A stretch of DNA of 64,000 nucleotides from Enoplolaimus lenunculus (GCA_030248215.1 JASANG010001269.1:20001-84000), one strand, 5' to 3'. Counted from the stretch's first letter, positions 22,400 to 33,939 are shown. Numbers and translations: made by a program. The notes: generated from the sequence alone by a model not told the origin.

Positions 22400-23835
22400 C
22401 ATATCCATTATATGGTACAGGACTCTGATTCAAAGTTGTTCAGAGCAAGAATAGCATACGACTACAGATTACTCTGGTCAGCAGCATAATCTAAAAAAAG
22501 CAGTCAGAACTAATCACTGGAATGCGGACAATGAACAATTCCACAACACATACTAAAACTTGATGAAGCTGCTACTTATTATTAGCATTTCCTTCATTTA
22601 GGAACCCACCCCCGTTATCTGCTTTGAATGTCATCGCCAAAGGAGCCAGGCGGGGGGTGAACCTTAGCTCCCCTCTAGAATAATTTTAACCGTTCCCTCC
22701 AACAAAAATTTTATCCCTACTAATAAGCGTGCTATTGTTAACCGCATGTCCCGGCTGAAATTGTTATATCGAATGCTTGCAGGTTGAGTTTGACGGGTTC
22801 GCAATATAAACTCAAATTTTCCCAACTTTGTCAATTCTATTAATTCATTCACAACCAATATTGTGTATTTCAATATACAAACGATTCTAAAATTTTAAGC
22901 TGTTTCGGCCGGCCGCTCCGCAGTGCTCCAACTGTGTTGTCAGATTCAAACAAAACTTGAATTGAATTTTTCACAGAATTTGTGTTCACATTTTTCACTG
23001 CGACTCTACTTTCTCGTTCAAAGTATACTCATCGTTTTCTGCTTTCACAACTTTACTTACATAGCAACAACAACAACAACACTGCGTGCTGGCAATGGCA
23101 TTACCACGTGGATGGGAAATTGGTGGACCATACCCCTCAATTTTGACTAGTACCACCCCAAATTTGACTGGTGCCTCCGCCAAATAGACTCGGTCTAAAA
23201 GTAAACAATCGTGAATTGCAGCTGTAGGGGGCTTCCAAATTTATTCGGTACCCCCCGGAACGCGTTAATGCAGCTATGCATGCCTAGATTGTTTAAGCAA
23301 CTTTCATACAAGCAACAGAATCACTATCAGATCAAAACTGGGTAGGCAACAAAGCGTACGCCACCCCTCAGAAAATTTTTTGTGATAAAATGATAACGAT
23401 CCTTCGCTGCCTTACAATAATTTCATCAATTAGAAAACTTTTTTGTGAACGCCAGTCCGCCCCGTACCCCCGTCAGCAATTTCTTTATCAGCCGCTGTAT
23501 AGAGTAAAAAAATATCGCTTAACTATGGTATCACTACTGCCACCCATGTTAATTAGGTTCTGCCTGATCAAAATATCTGGTTGCACAACCCATCCCTACA
23601 CTCTGCCCCGGCCGTCCTCAATATCAACATTTATCAAGTACAACTTCTATCAGTTTTGAGTTCGTTTGAAAACTACAAAAAACAACAACAACTACAACGC
23701 AATCGCAGTATAAAAATAGATTTTTATTCAAATTCCGAGTTTTTCATTTATTCATCACGTCCGACTGACTGTATTGACGGCATCAGATCACGGACAGGAA
23801 CCGCGAAGAGAAACCTAAGCCTGAAACTTGTCCTA
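22400..23835. other. No gene seen; fragments only
   Basis: 23365-23475 shares GTGATAAAATGATAA...CTGCCTTACAA with the element at 37025-37250. Fragments of the C(A/G)GGCCCGTAGCC family lie near 22640-22730. Confidence 0.45.
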
Positions 23836-23841
23836 AGACGG

Positions 23842-24006
23842 CAGGCCTGTAGCCAGCTCACTTTGTAAGGAGGCTAAAAAAATTTCAAGAGCGGCATACA
23901 AAGGGTTTTCGATGACTTACAAGCAAGGTGGAACACTTTCTAGGACTCCCAAAATTTGTCTACGGGGGCTGAAACCCCCTGGCCCTCGTCTGGACACACG
24001 GGCCCG
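23842..24006. mobile_element. C(A/G)GGCCCGTAGCC-family element
   Basis: It begins CAGGCCTGTAGCCAGCTCAC and ends GGACACACGGGCCCG. The flanks TAAGACGG and TAAAATGG match at 6 of 8 bases and may be a worn target duplication. Confidence 0.78.
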
Positions 24007-24554
24007 TAAAATGGGCGTAGCCCAGATTCCACGTTGGAAGGAGAAAGGAATACCTTATTAATGTACATGTTTATCTCTACAATTTACATATCGAAAGTTT
24101 CTTAAATTCATGGTAAAAATTATTTTTCTACGTGTCCCCCCAACAATTGCATATACCGCTGTTGCCTAAGCCTAAATCGTGACCTAAATGTGGGAAAACG
24201 TGTAAAACAACGCCTAGCTTAGTTGCCAAGGTTACGTCTACGAGGGATATACGATTGATTTCGCAAGACTTACAGGGATCAATTCAAGTTTTTCTGTTTA
24301 AAGACATCAATTAAAGAAGTCCCCCCTGCGGGTATCAAAGTTGCCACTGGTGATTTCAACTAATCAAACGGTCATAGTGTGCAATGGATCACAAGCTGAC
24401 ATTTTTTAATAATAGCTAATGAAATTGCGTGACGTTAGTATAACTTAGTATTTTGAGAAAGCTGAAATGCTAAATTCGACCAAAATATGAACTGAATTTA
24501 CTTTGGTCACATCAATTAAAGTCCACGTTACGGTAACACAGTATCCACGCCTGA

Positions 24555-24888
24555 CAGCCAGCTCACATTGCTAATGGAGGGGCTAAACACTCTTTTTGAA
24601 GAGGGGCATTCAATTTTTTTCTATGAGTGTCAAGCAAGGTTGAAACTGTTCTAGGGGGACCAAAATTTCTCCAGGGGGGCTGAGCCTCCCTGGCCCCCTC
24701 TTGGCTACGGGCCCGATTACATGCATGAACTTTAAGAATTTTCATTTCCAATTGTCAACCATCACACGGAATTTAGGCCCGCAAGCCAAAGTGAAACTGC
24801 GAAAGGCTCAGGTCCTCTTCCAGAAAAATTTTGGTCCGCTGACATATTTTTCTGTTTGCTTAATGCCAGAGCCAGCTGTGACCAATAG
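24555..24888. repeat. Segment duplicated at 31926-32246
   Basis: It contains a left-truncated C(A/G)GGCCCGTAGCC element (to 24715) plus about 170 bp of its right flank (ATTACATGCATGAACTTTAA ... GCCAGCTGTGACCAATAG). The flank is nearly identical to that of the intact copy near 32 kb. The left flanks differ. Confidence 0.85.
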
Positions 24889-24959
24889 GGAGGGAGTTCA
24901 TAAAGTATTCTCCTTAGTGGATGCGGGGTCACTTTAATTGATCCGAGACTTTCAAACTA

Positions 24960-25325
24960 GTCAACAACGGTTCTAGGGGAAGGAAGTAAAAAATTTGTGG
25001 GCTAAAACTCTCGGGCCCCACCTTGCATCGGGCCCGAGTGTCTAACAGATACGTAGTAAGCATTAAGCAACAAAAACAGTCAAACAAGTCTGCGACGTCA
25101 ATATATACGTAACAAAATTACAAACACACAACGAGACTGCAAAGCAACACAAAAAATACATTTTGTGGCATAAAAATTGCAGAATTCTCCTGCTGAGCCC
25201 TGTGAAAACATTTTGGTCCCATCCAAAAAATTTTCAATCTTGCTTATAACTCATTGAAAACCCTTGTATGCCCCTCTTGAAAAAATTTTAGTCCCCTCTA
25301 GCAAGGTGAGCTGGCTATGAACCTG
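24960..25325. mobile_element. Two half-copies of the C(A/G)GGCCCGTAGCC family
   Basis: 24968-25033 is a right half ending GCATCGGGCCCG. 25190-25325 is an inverted-orientation copy from GAGCCCTGTGAAAACATTTT to GCTGGCTATGAACCTG. Neither has both ends. Confidence 0.6.
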
Positions 25326-27110
25326 TACTCGAGTATAGATGTCGTAGCTGAAGCCGTAATTCATTGATTCAATTCCAAATTGCCATAGGCTGGGGAGAGT
25401 CAAATGAGTATTTTATTAATTATCAACATTTTCATAACATATGATAAGAGTACTACACACACTACAGAGCTGTCATATACCTAAAACTGTGCAAATGCCA
25501 GCGGAAGTGGGGCTACAAACTTAACTTGCTGAGTTGTCTGAGGCAAAAAAATCTGCAAACAGGATATGTAGTTTTATTGATAATAATATTAATACATGAA
25601 AAATGAAATTAATCAGAAGTTAGGTTCCGAACTAAACGCCGGCATACATCTGCAATAAAAGTTGTTTCATCAAAAGGAAACACAAAAACTTTAATACAAA
25701 TTCCGGTTTGATTAGCAAACCATTTGCATTGCATAACTTTATAGCACCGTAGGACTGTTGGGGCGCGGCGAGTGGACACAACTCTACTCACCCCGTGCTC
25801 ACCTCTGAGGAGCCACTGTCGCTTTAGTAAAGTGCCGGTGAATTTAGAATCGGTAAACATGTGTTTTCCTGGTCTTTCTTGAAGTTTAGGATAGGCTTCT
25901 ATCCCCTATATTCTTGCCGCTGGCGGATCCAATGAAGGAAACAACGATTTTGTATTTACAAATTTAGCACAAAAATGGCGTATGGCTTCTGGCTCGCTTC
26001 ACTCGTGAAAGGTTCCAGTATGTCTCGCGGCGGTCCCCATTTCATAGTTCCCACGGTTAGCCACTGATTCCTCAGTCTTTGCGGCGACAGAAGCGTGAGA
26101 AAACTGATTTTCTCACGGTTTGCGCGATATTTTGTTTTGTCGCTGTTTTGCGAGTAGTTTACACTGAGATTATAATCAAAAGTTTTCCGTTTTCCTCCCT
26201 CGGAAAAAACCGGGGGGGAACCTGAAAAACCGTTTTTTCCGTTGGTTTTTGGTCCGGAGGCCAACCCCCTGCATACCACAATGTACAACGCTGGAGAGAT
26301 CAACGACCAGTATTTGCCCACGCCGCCAATCAAAATTGTACACGCATGGCAGTCGATAATAACGAATAACGAGTCACAAAACTGAAACTGCAACTTAATC
26401 GGACAGGAGAATTACATATTGGCCCCAAATACATAATTTGGCGTTGGACTGCCCCAATTAGCAACTGGGCTGAATTACAGCCTTGGCTACGGTAAACATA
26501 TGCCTTCGCATAAACCTTACCTTAAACGAAGGCCAACTATTTTGCTACGAACGTCCACAGAAAATTCTATTTGGAGGGCACGCACCGAATAATTCTGGGG
26601 CCCTACAGTTCAAGATGGTTTGCTTCTACACAATGTGTATTTAGGGGGGACACAGGCCAAATTTAGGCGGGGCACGTTCCCCAGTGGCCGCCGCAGGACT
26701 GCCCTTGGCTAAGAAACTGTGTATTTTAGCTTATCGCAATCAATTCATCAGACTCAGCCCTTAATATGAACGAAACTGGTCAGTGTCCGTTTTGGTTCAC
26801 CACTGGCCAAAAAAGCCAAAAATGCGCATCCAGAAACTTTTGATACGTTGACTACGCGATATACAGTGAAACAGCCTCGCGAGCGACTGACGACAATCCA
26901 ACCGCAACGTTACTACTTGGTAAACCTTACCACACAAAACTTTAGTTTTAACACCCGATCCAACACCCGATCCGAGATGACTGGACCATCATGGATGGGC
27001 CCCCTTAGCGATGCGCACCAGCGACTGATATGAAAAAACATATTTAAATATAAAAAACGAAAACACAAAACGGTGTTCAATATATAACTCTATCTACACC
27101 AGCATACGTA
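25326..27110. other. No gene seen
   Basis: The only marked structure is a dispersed GGCTTCTGGCTCGCTTCACT end near 25985. The open frames here lack domains and splice context. Confidence 0.5.
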
Positions 27111-27119
27111 TCTGCTGAC

Positions 27120-27292
27120 CAATGGCGGATCCATGGGGGGCCCACCCCGGCCGTGCCCCCCCAACAGCATCTCGACCAAAATTCTATAGCAATTTTGTGA
27201 CAATAGTTCGTGGTTTGTGTACGGGTCAAAAGTAAGTTTATTACCTGTGAAATTTTGCCCCCCCCCATTTTGAGATCCTGGATCCGCCACTG
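27120..27292. mobile_element. CAGTGGCGGATCC hAT-like element, copy 1
   Basis: The ends are CAATGGCGGATCCATGG and CCTGGATCCGCCACTG. CTGCTGAC on both sides (27112-27119 and 27293-27300) is a perfect 8-bp target duplication. The core has AGCAATTTTGTGACAATAGT and TAAGTTTATTACCTGTGAAA. It is non-coding and 173 bp long. Confidence 0.93.
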
Positions 27293-27661
27293 CTGCTGAC
27301 CTTGAATTTCCTCACTCAAGCGCCAAAAGTAAACGCGGGACCGAAGCCACTCGTAGTTGTGGGAATTTAATAAAAATTGTTATTTTGACAATTTGTGACA
27401 ACGAAATAAAACAACAACAACAACAACGCAATATTTTGTCTAAACGTTATTTTGTTCAATAAATAGAAACGAAAACTCCAAACAACTGTGTGCGTATTTG
27501 AAAAACCCACCTTATTCATATCGACAGAGGATGCAGCGTTAAAAAGCGAACATTTCTCGTTAGAAAACAACGGTTATTCACTTAAGTATGTATATGTAAT
27601 TGAAGAAATTGATAAAACGGCTGACGGAAGCGTTGAGATTCACAGCGAAATTCTGTGACAA

Positions 27662-28152
27662 GGACCATGTCAAGATCAGGGGCGAAACGTTTTCCTGTGG
27701 AACTGTAAATAGTGTAAAGCGTACGCTTTAGACTTAATTTTTTTATTTAGGTTTAAGCTTAGGCTTCGATATAAGCTCATTCGTACGCTTAGATTTACGC
27801 TTACACTTAGGCTTAGGCTTCGATATAAGCTCATTCGTACGCTTAGATTTACGCTTACACTTAGGCTTAGGCTTCGATATAAGCTCATTCGTACGCTTAG
27901 ATTTACGCTTACACTTAGGCTTAGGCTTCACTATTCCCTAGATACCCACTACACCATATAAGCTCATTCGTACGCTTAGATTTACGCTTACACTTAGGCT
28001 TAGGCTTCGATATAAGCTCATTCGTACGCTTAGATTTACGCTTACACTTAGGCTTAGGCTTCAATATAAGCTCATTTGTACGCTTAGATTTACGCTTAAG
28101 GAATACACTTTAGTAAATATACTACTGTTACGGCCCTGTTCTATACATTGGT
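27662..28152. mobile_element. Inverted-repeat element carrying a 54-bp TTAGGC-type array
   Basis: The left end is CATGTCAAGATCAGGGGCGA then AACG. The right end has ATACTACTGTTACGGCCCTG then TTCTATACATTGG, the inverted form of the GGGCCCATGTATAGAACAGG ends at 44205 and 46029. The array (27757-28100) has six 54-bp units with TTAGGCTTAGGCTTCGAT, interrupted at 27931-27958 by an unrelated 28-bp stretch. Confidence 0.72.
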
Positions 28153-28641
28153 CAATAACTGTATAATAATATAGCATAAAGTTATAGATATATGTATACG
28201 TTTCAGTCATAAACATCCGGCAATACAGAATACTCTAACCGGATGTTGATTTTTAGTCGCAGCCGAATATCCGGTTGTACCTTGACATTATACATAAATG
28301 CCGTTCGTCGTACACCAGCGTCACCGATTTTTTCGACCAAAAAAACCAGGTCAGCCACATTGTTTGATTTGCTTAAAATTCTGAAATTAGCCTAAAATAG
28401 TAGTCAGCTATTGATTTTTAGCTTTGTATGTACAGACACTAAACACCCAATCGAACACAATAAACGCAAGTGTGTAAATATACTTTTTTAGGGGTTTTTG
28501 TTAAATGCGGTAATCTGAAACATTGGTAAAAAAAGACATCGTAGCTAATTATTAAAAACGTGTACTTATAAAGCCTGTTATCAAAGTTTTAATTTGTTTA
28601 AATTACGAGACTTTGTTAGACAGACATATCGGTTCATACAC

Positions 28642-28817
28642 CGGGCCGGTAGCCAGAAGCAGGCCAGGGTAGGAAGCATAGCGTCCCTGGAACAATTTTC
28701 GACACCCACAGAAAATTTTTCAACTTGCTCGTAAGTCATCGAAAACCCTTGTATGCCTTTTGTGAAAAAATTTTAACCCCCACCCACAGCAAGGACAGCT
28801 GGCTGGCTACGGGCCAG
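28642..28817. mobile_element. C(A/G)GGCCCGTAGCC-family element
   Basis: It begins CGGGCCGGTAGCCAGAAGC and ends GCTGGCTACGGGCCAG; the interior matches the family (CATCGAAAACCCTTGTATGC). Confidence 0.8.
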
Positions 28818-29255
28818 TCAAACAACTTAAAATTTCAGCTCAAAACGCCGTTTTACACAGTACACCAACAAATACTTTTCTGTTGATTAAAATTTTATAG
28901 CACACCCTGCGAACATTCCCATAACAATTAATGGTTTATTCAGCTGTTGTACTACCGTTCCCACCACACAGTTTTTGAAAATTTCAAATCGTGTCATGAC
29001 TTAGACTTAAAATTAACCTATGCTTAGACTGAGCATAAGCGCTTGCTCGGCGGTAAAGTATACAACAGCCTATTCGGAGCCATCGTAGGTACGTCAGCCG
29101 TTTCTGAAAAGTGCCATGCCGCCCACCGCACATCCATCAGCAATCTATATCACTGCCATTTCGCCAAAAAAAACTAACTTATAACCACAACAGGACTGGT
29201 CATCTGGCCGACCGGGCAAACGCCCTGTGGTCCGATTGGCCAATGTGTACACCAG

Positions 29256-29475
29256 GGGCGGAACAGTAGTATAAACAAATTCCTAAGCCTAAGCCTAAAC
29301 CTAAAACTAAGCGGAAAAGTGAGCTTATACCTAAGCCTAAGACTACGCGTAACAGTGACCCCTAATACCTAAACCTAAGCCTAAGCCAAAAAAATTCGTC
29401 TCAAGCGTAAGCTTACTCTATTCCAGTCCCACAGAAAAACGTTTCGCCCGTGATCTTAACATGGGCCGTGTCGGA
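29256..29475. mobile_element. TTAGGC-array inverted-repeat element
   Basis: It begins CAGGGGCGGAACAGTAGTAT and then has CCTAAGCCTAAGCCTAAACC arrays. The right end is TTCCAGTCCCACAGAAAAAC then GTTTCGCCCGTGATC, inverted to the left end of 27662-28152. Confidence 0.7.
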
Positions 29476-29479
29476 TTGA

Positions 29480-30165
29480 TACTTGACCGATCAACAAAAT
29501 ACAAAATCTTAGTTGCGTAATTATTTATCCAATAGTCAGCACGGGGTTGCGCAGTTTCTATCAAAATGTTAGGGCCAATTTTTAGTACCAGTCTGACCCT
29601 GACTGCGAGTGTGCATCAAATTCAAAACTGCTATAAAGCAACTTCAAATAGCTATCACACCGAAATGAAGCTATCGCTAAGAGAATTCAAACCGAACGAC
29701 AAATGTACTGTCTGGCGTCCCACGTTTTGTACCACTCGTACCTGCTCACTGTTTCTACAGTCATACGCCTACTATATGGCATATTTCATCCATTACCAGC
29801 TAAACACCACCGGTAAATCCAAGGGGGTGCACTCCGGCCGCCGCCAATCCATCAGGGTTTAAAACCAATCACTTGCTACAAGGGAATTAGCATTAAAATG
29901 GCGTTTAGCTTCTAGCTCACTTTGCTCGCGAGTTTGATTTTGCACAATTACATCTTCGCGGAGCCCTGCCTTACGGAACTTTCCTCCAGATCCACTACTG
30001 TTTTAAACGCGGCGTTCAAATTCATTTTGCTCAAATCCCAAAAATGACGATTTCAAAATAAAATTCAAAATTTGTCCTTCAACAACAATGAGCTGTTTTT
30101 TTCAATGTGAACGAACAAATTTCAACCAACAATTCGTTGAACCTAAACCTACAACACTTTAATAA
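29480..30165. other. No gene seen
   Basis: The 98-codon frame at 29566-29862 has no recognised domain, no flanking splice sites in phase with anything and no composition shift. The dispersed GTTTAGCTTCTAGCTCACTT end lies at about 29904. Confidence 0.45.
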
Positions 30166-30168
30166 TAC

Positions 30169-30341
30169 AGGTTCGTAGCCAGCTCACCTTGCAAAGGGAG
30201 ATGGGCTAAAAACAATTTTCAAGAGGGGCATACAATGATTTTGAATGACTTTTACAAGCAAGGTCGAAAATTTTTTTAGAGGGGCCAAAATTTGTCCAGG
30301 AAGGCTTTCGCTCTCCCTGTCCCCCCTTGGCTACCGGCCCG
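30169..30341. mobile_element. C(A/G)GGCCCGTAGCC-family element
   Basis: It begins CAGGTTCGTAGCCAGCTCAC and ends CTTGGCTACCGGCCCG, with the family core (GGGGCATACAATGATTTTGA). Confidence 0.8.
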
Positions 30342-30417
30342 CTATACCAACAGTACACTTTAATACTGTGGTGACCAAATCGATAACAGCTTTAATGTTG
30401 TCGAAACAACTCCAACC

Positions 30418-30686
30418 GGGCCTGTCAGAGTTAAAGCAGCAACCTCTTATGCTATTTTCTAAATTGAAAAAAGTTTTCGTTTTTCTCAAAAATTTAAAGT
30501 TCTAAAATTTTCAAGGTTGTAATCTTTCAGTTAAATTTTAAAGTTTTTCCACTTTACAAAACAGTTAATATTTAACTAAAAGATTACAACCTTGAAACTT
30601 TAAAACTTTTAATTTTTCATAAAAACGAAAACTTTTTCCAATTTAGAAAACAGTATCAGAGTTTGCTTCAACTTTGACAGTGGCCG
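30418..30686. mobile_element. Long foldback (hairpin) element
   Basis: Two arms of roughly 110-130 bp are inverted complements. The left arm runs CTGTCAGAGTTAAAGCAGCA ... TTTTCAAGGTTGTAATCTTT; the right arm runs AAAGATTACAACCTTGAAAC ... GCTTCAACTTTGACAG. About 40-50 bp lies between them. It is AT-rich and non-coding. The transcript would form one long hairpin. Confidence 0.85.
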
Positions 30687-30699
30687 ACCGTAGAAAATT

Positions 30700-30823
30700 T
30701 TTTTTGACCCCTTCCAAGAAAGTTCCAACCCCACACGTAAATAATAAGTGTTGTGTAAGCAACAGACATGCCCCTCCTAAAATTGTTTTACCCTCTTAAT
30801 ATGTTAAGCTGGCTACAGGCCTG
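30700..30823. mobile_element. Half-copy of the C(A/G)GGCCCGTAGCC family
   Basis: The right half in inverted orientation ends GCTGGCTACAGGCCTG. It begins next to the hairpin element. Confidence 0.65.
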
Positions 30824-31924
30824 ACTCTAATTCCCTATTGGTCAAACAGTGGCGTTCCGGTCGACGAGGCGGAAGCGAGGCTGGACCCTCCCGTTTTTGA
30901 AGTTCACAAATTGTGCATAACACAGAATGGAAAATTTTATGAAAAAATGGGTACGGTCGTAGCCACTTACTTAGCATTCAGGAGCCGATTGTTAACAATT
31001 GCATTTGACTTCTCGCTTCCTTCGGGCTCACAAGATTGCTTCCATCATGTCACGCTGCAGCGTATCTGACCCTCTCCCTATCAGATCAGCTGTTGTACCT
31101 TGTACACAGTTATATACTGCAGCAACCATCCAAACACAAACATACACAAATGCCATTTCAATGACCGGCACTTATTCTCGGCATAACTATAAAAATTAAC
31201 CCCACCCCCACGCCGAATAATTTATCTTCAAATCTAACAAAGCATAAACCCGTGTATCAAACAAATCTACCTGAAATTAAAGTATTTGCCAAATCATCAG
31301 CTTCTAAAATTTGTCCGTTTCAAAAACAAACAAGACATATTTGACATTCGCAAGAGAAAACTACATTGTTTGTGTTTCGAACACGAAACCACTGTCGAAT
31401 TCAAACTCGCCAAAACCGAAGATCCCGTCATTTTCGGATTGGAATGCTCAATCCAGGTAATGTGGTCGGTAAGGACGTAGCCAGGATTTCAGTCCGGAAT
31501 GGAATAACCTCCAGTAATCCAGTCGTAGTGGGACTACATTTATTGAGCGAAGCTCGAACACACGCAAGCAATTACGGTAATATGCGAATTAGTTATTAGC
31601 TAACTATTCATTTATCGGTTTTGGAGATTTGTAAACGATTAAATAATTTTCTTTCTTGGCCACTAGGATCTTGAAGGTCCATATTCTCAAGCCTTTAATG
31701 CTGTTTTTTCTTGTCTGTCCAGAAATTACACAAACAGATACACCGTTCTATTTGACTCCCTAAGGAAAACTGGTAAAAGCTTCACGCTGAAATATTGACG
31801 TTTTACAAGTTCGCCGTTTCGGCAGTTTTACAGCCGTAAAATATCAGCCTCATTAGTGTAAAAGGACTAGATGGCTTAAACCCTCCACTCTAAATTATGT
31901 CCAATATTTTACAAAGATTACATG

Positions 31925-32068
31925 CAGGCCCGTAGCCAGCTCACATTGCTGGGGGGGGGGTAAAAAATTTTTTTCAATGAGTTTCAAGCAAGGTTGAAAC
32001 TGTTCTAGGGGGACCAAAATTTATCCAGGGGGCTGAGCCTCCCTGGCCCCCTCTTGGCTACGGGCCCG
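31925..32068. mobile_element. C(A/G)GGCCCGTAGCC-family element with perfect target duplication
   Basis: It begins CAGGCCCGTAGCCAGCTCAC and ends CTTGGCTACGGGCCCG. The flanks are ATTACATG at 31917-31924 and 32069-32076. This perfect 8-bp duplication fixes the element's ends and supports hAT affinity. A part of the interior is deleted relative to 174-bp copies. Confidence 0.92.
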
Positions 32069-32442
32069 ATTACATGCATGAACTTTAAGAATTTTCATTT
32101 TCAATTGTTAACCATCATATGGAATTTAGGCCCGCAAGCCAAAGTGAAACTGCGAAAGGCTCAGGTCCTCTTCCAGAAAAATTTTGGTCCGCTGACATAT
32201 TTTCTGTTTGTTTGCTTAATGCCAGAGCCAGCTGTGACCAATAGAAAGTTCAAAACAAAATAATATTTATAAAGCCCTCGTGTCCTTCCACAGACCACAA
32301 CCCTGGCTACGTTCTTGGTTTACGACGGGTCTGACCCCCCACACAAATCCAAATTCGTTCGCCGTCAATCTTAAAAAAAGTGGAATTGCTACTTTAAATT
32401 TTTCCTATTCGTTTAATGTATAAAGACGCTTATAAATACATA

Positions 32443-32738
32443 TATATGTCGTAGGCCAATCTGCTATTCAGGCCAATTACCTATTGGCCTACGCCAACCT
32501 GCTATTCTGAGCAAACAGCAGATTGGCCTATGCCAAATAGCGATTGTACGATGTTGCGAAACAACAGTTATGTGAAACCAGCGCTGATTGGTTAACGGGT
32601 ATTGCGTCTGTCGAAATACTCAAATCTGATTTGTCTATAAGTTTAATAGCAGTTTAGCCTAAGCGAAACTGCTATTACGCAAAATAACAGATTGATTATT
32701 AATTAGCCTCAATAGCCCATTGGCATACGACATATATA
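32443..32738. mobile_element. TGTCGTAGGCC inverted-repeat element, copy 1
   Basis: It begins ATATATGTCGTAGGCCAATC then TGCTATTCAGGCCAATTA and ends ATAGCCCATTGGCATACGAC then ATATATA. Internal GCAGATTGGCCTA palindromes add further stems. TATA flanks may reflect a TA-type target. Confidence 0.75.
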
Positions 32739-32927
32739 CGAAATATTAAAATATACCAGTTTACAACGACCATTGTATACGCTACACAAAAAAAGCACAT
32801 AGACATTACCAAAATTATCTCTCGACATTAATTGCCATATCAGGGGGCAAGAACCCAGCACGAGAGGATGCCTCCCCGTTGCCCAGATTTTCATATCCAA
32901 CCTGAAGTATTTATTATTAGAATTGCG

Positions 32928-33107
32928 CAATGGCGGAACCATGGGGGGGCCACCCCGGCCGTGCCCCCTCAACAGCATCTCGACAAAATTTATATACTTA
33001 GCAATTTTGTGACAATAGTTCGTGGTTTGTGTGTTGTGTGGGTCAAAAGTAAGTTTATTACCTGTGAAATTTTGCCCCCCCGTTTTGATATCCAGGATCC
33101 GCCACTG
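32928..33107. mobile_element. CAGTGGCGGATCC hAT-like element, copy 2
   Basis: The ends are CAATGGCGGAACCATGG and CAGGATCCGCCACTG. GAATTGCG at 32920-32927 and 33108-33115 is a perfect 8-bp target duplication. The core matches 27120-27292. Confidence 0.93.
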
Positions 33108-33390
33108 GAATTGCGTCAGACTTAGCCGCTCGCGACGTTTCTTCAACTATTATATATTATACCGCTCCGTAAGTGTTTTTCCCGCTGCCCAAAAATTACT
33201 GTTGCTACGACACTGCGGTGCTGTAAACATTGTATGCATACTGTGTATTTTGGCATAAAAGTAATGTATGTAAAAAATTTTGTATTATAAAAAATGTTTA
33301 TCTTTGATGCAAAAATTATTATATATGTGTATATTAAATGTGTAGTATAGCATGGTATTTACTATTTGTCATTTGTGTATATGTCGTAGG

Positions 33391-33537
33391 TGGGCCCGTA
33401 GCTAAGGATGGGCCAGGGGGCCCAACCCCCACTAGAAGATTTTCAATCTTGCTTGTACGTCATAGAAAACCTTTAAATGCCCCTCCTGAAAAAATTTTTA
33501 GCCCCCCTCCTAGCAAGGTGGGCTGGCTACGGGCCTG
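33391..33537. mobile_element. C(A/G)GGCCCGTAGCC-family element nested in the 33.4-kb element
   Basis: It runs from TGGGCCCGTAGC to GCTGGCTACGGGCCTG. The flanks GTCGTAGG (33383-33390) and ATCGTAGG (33538-33545) match at 7 of 8 bases, and both belong to the host element. Confidence 0.88.
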
Positions 33538-33592
33538 ATCGTAGGCCAATCTGCTATTTGCTCAGAACAGCAGATTGGCCTAGGATAATTGG

Positions 33593-33785
33593 CAGGGTGT
33601 TCCAACGGAATTCCGATTCCGGTTAAAATTCCGAAAATTTTGGGTTCCGATTCCGGTTCCGACTGGCTTCTATTCCGATGCCGGAATTCCGATTTTTGGC
33701 TTACGAGTTTTTAAGCTGATTGAACTTTAATTTTACCTGTTTTTTGGTTTGTTTGTTGTTTTTGTTAAGTATTCTCAGTACCCTG
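33593..33785. mobile_element. CAGGGTGTTCCAACGG element nested in the 33.4-kb element
   Basis: It begins CAGGGTGTTCCAACGGAATT and ends TTCTCAGTACCCTG. The flanks ATAATTGG and CTAATTGG differ at one or two positions. The interior has TTCCGATTCCGG words, as in 37392-37488. Confidence 0.8.
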
Positions 33786-33939
33786 CTAATTGGTAATTGG
33801 CCTGAATAGCAGATTGTACCTACGACATATATGGTTACACTGTATGCATCTTATGATGTTACTAAAAAGTAAAAAAGTCTTAAAATTTTCACTTAGTTTT
33901 TCTATACGAAAATCGACACCATACAAACTTGCTCAGGAA

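Larger units (their letters stand above)
33378..33832. mobile_element. TGTCGTAGGCC element, copy 2, split by two insertions
   Basis: The left TATATGTCGTAGG at 33378-33390 is separated from its continuation TCGTAGGCCAATCTGC by a C(A/G)GGCCCGTAGCC element. The right part GGATAATTGG/CTAATTGGTAATTGGCC is separated by a CAGGGTGTTCC element. The end is AGATTGTACCTACGACATAT. This is a three-layer nest. Confidence 0.85.
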
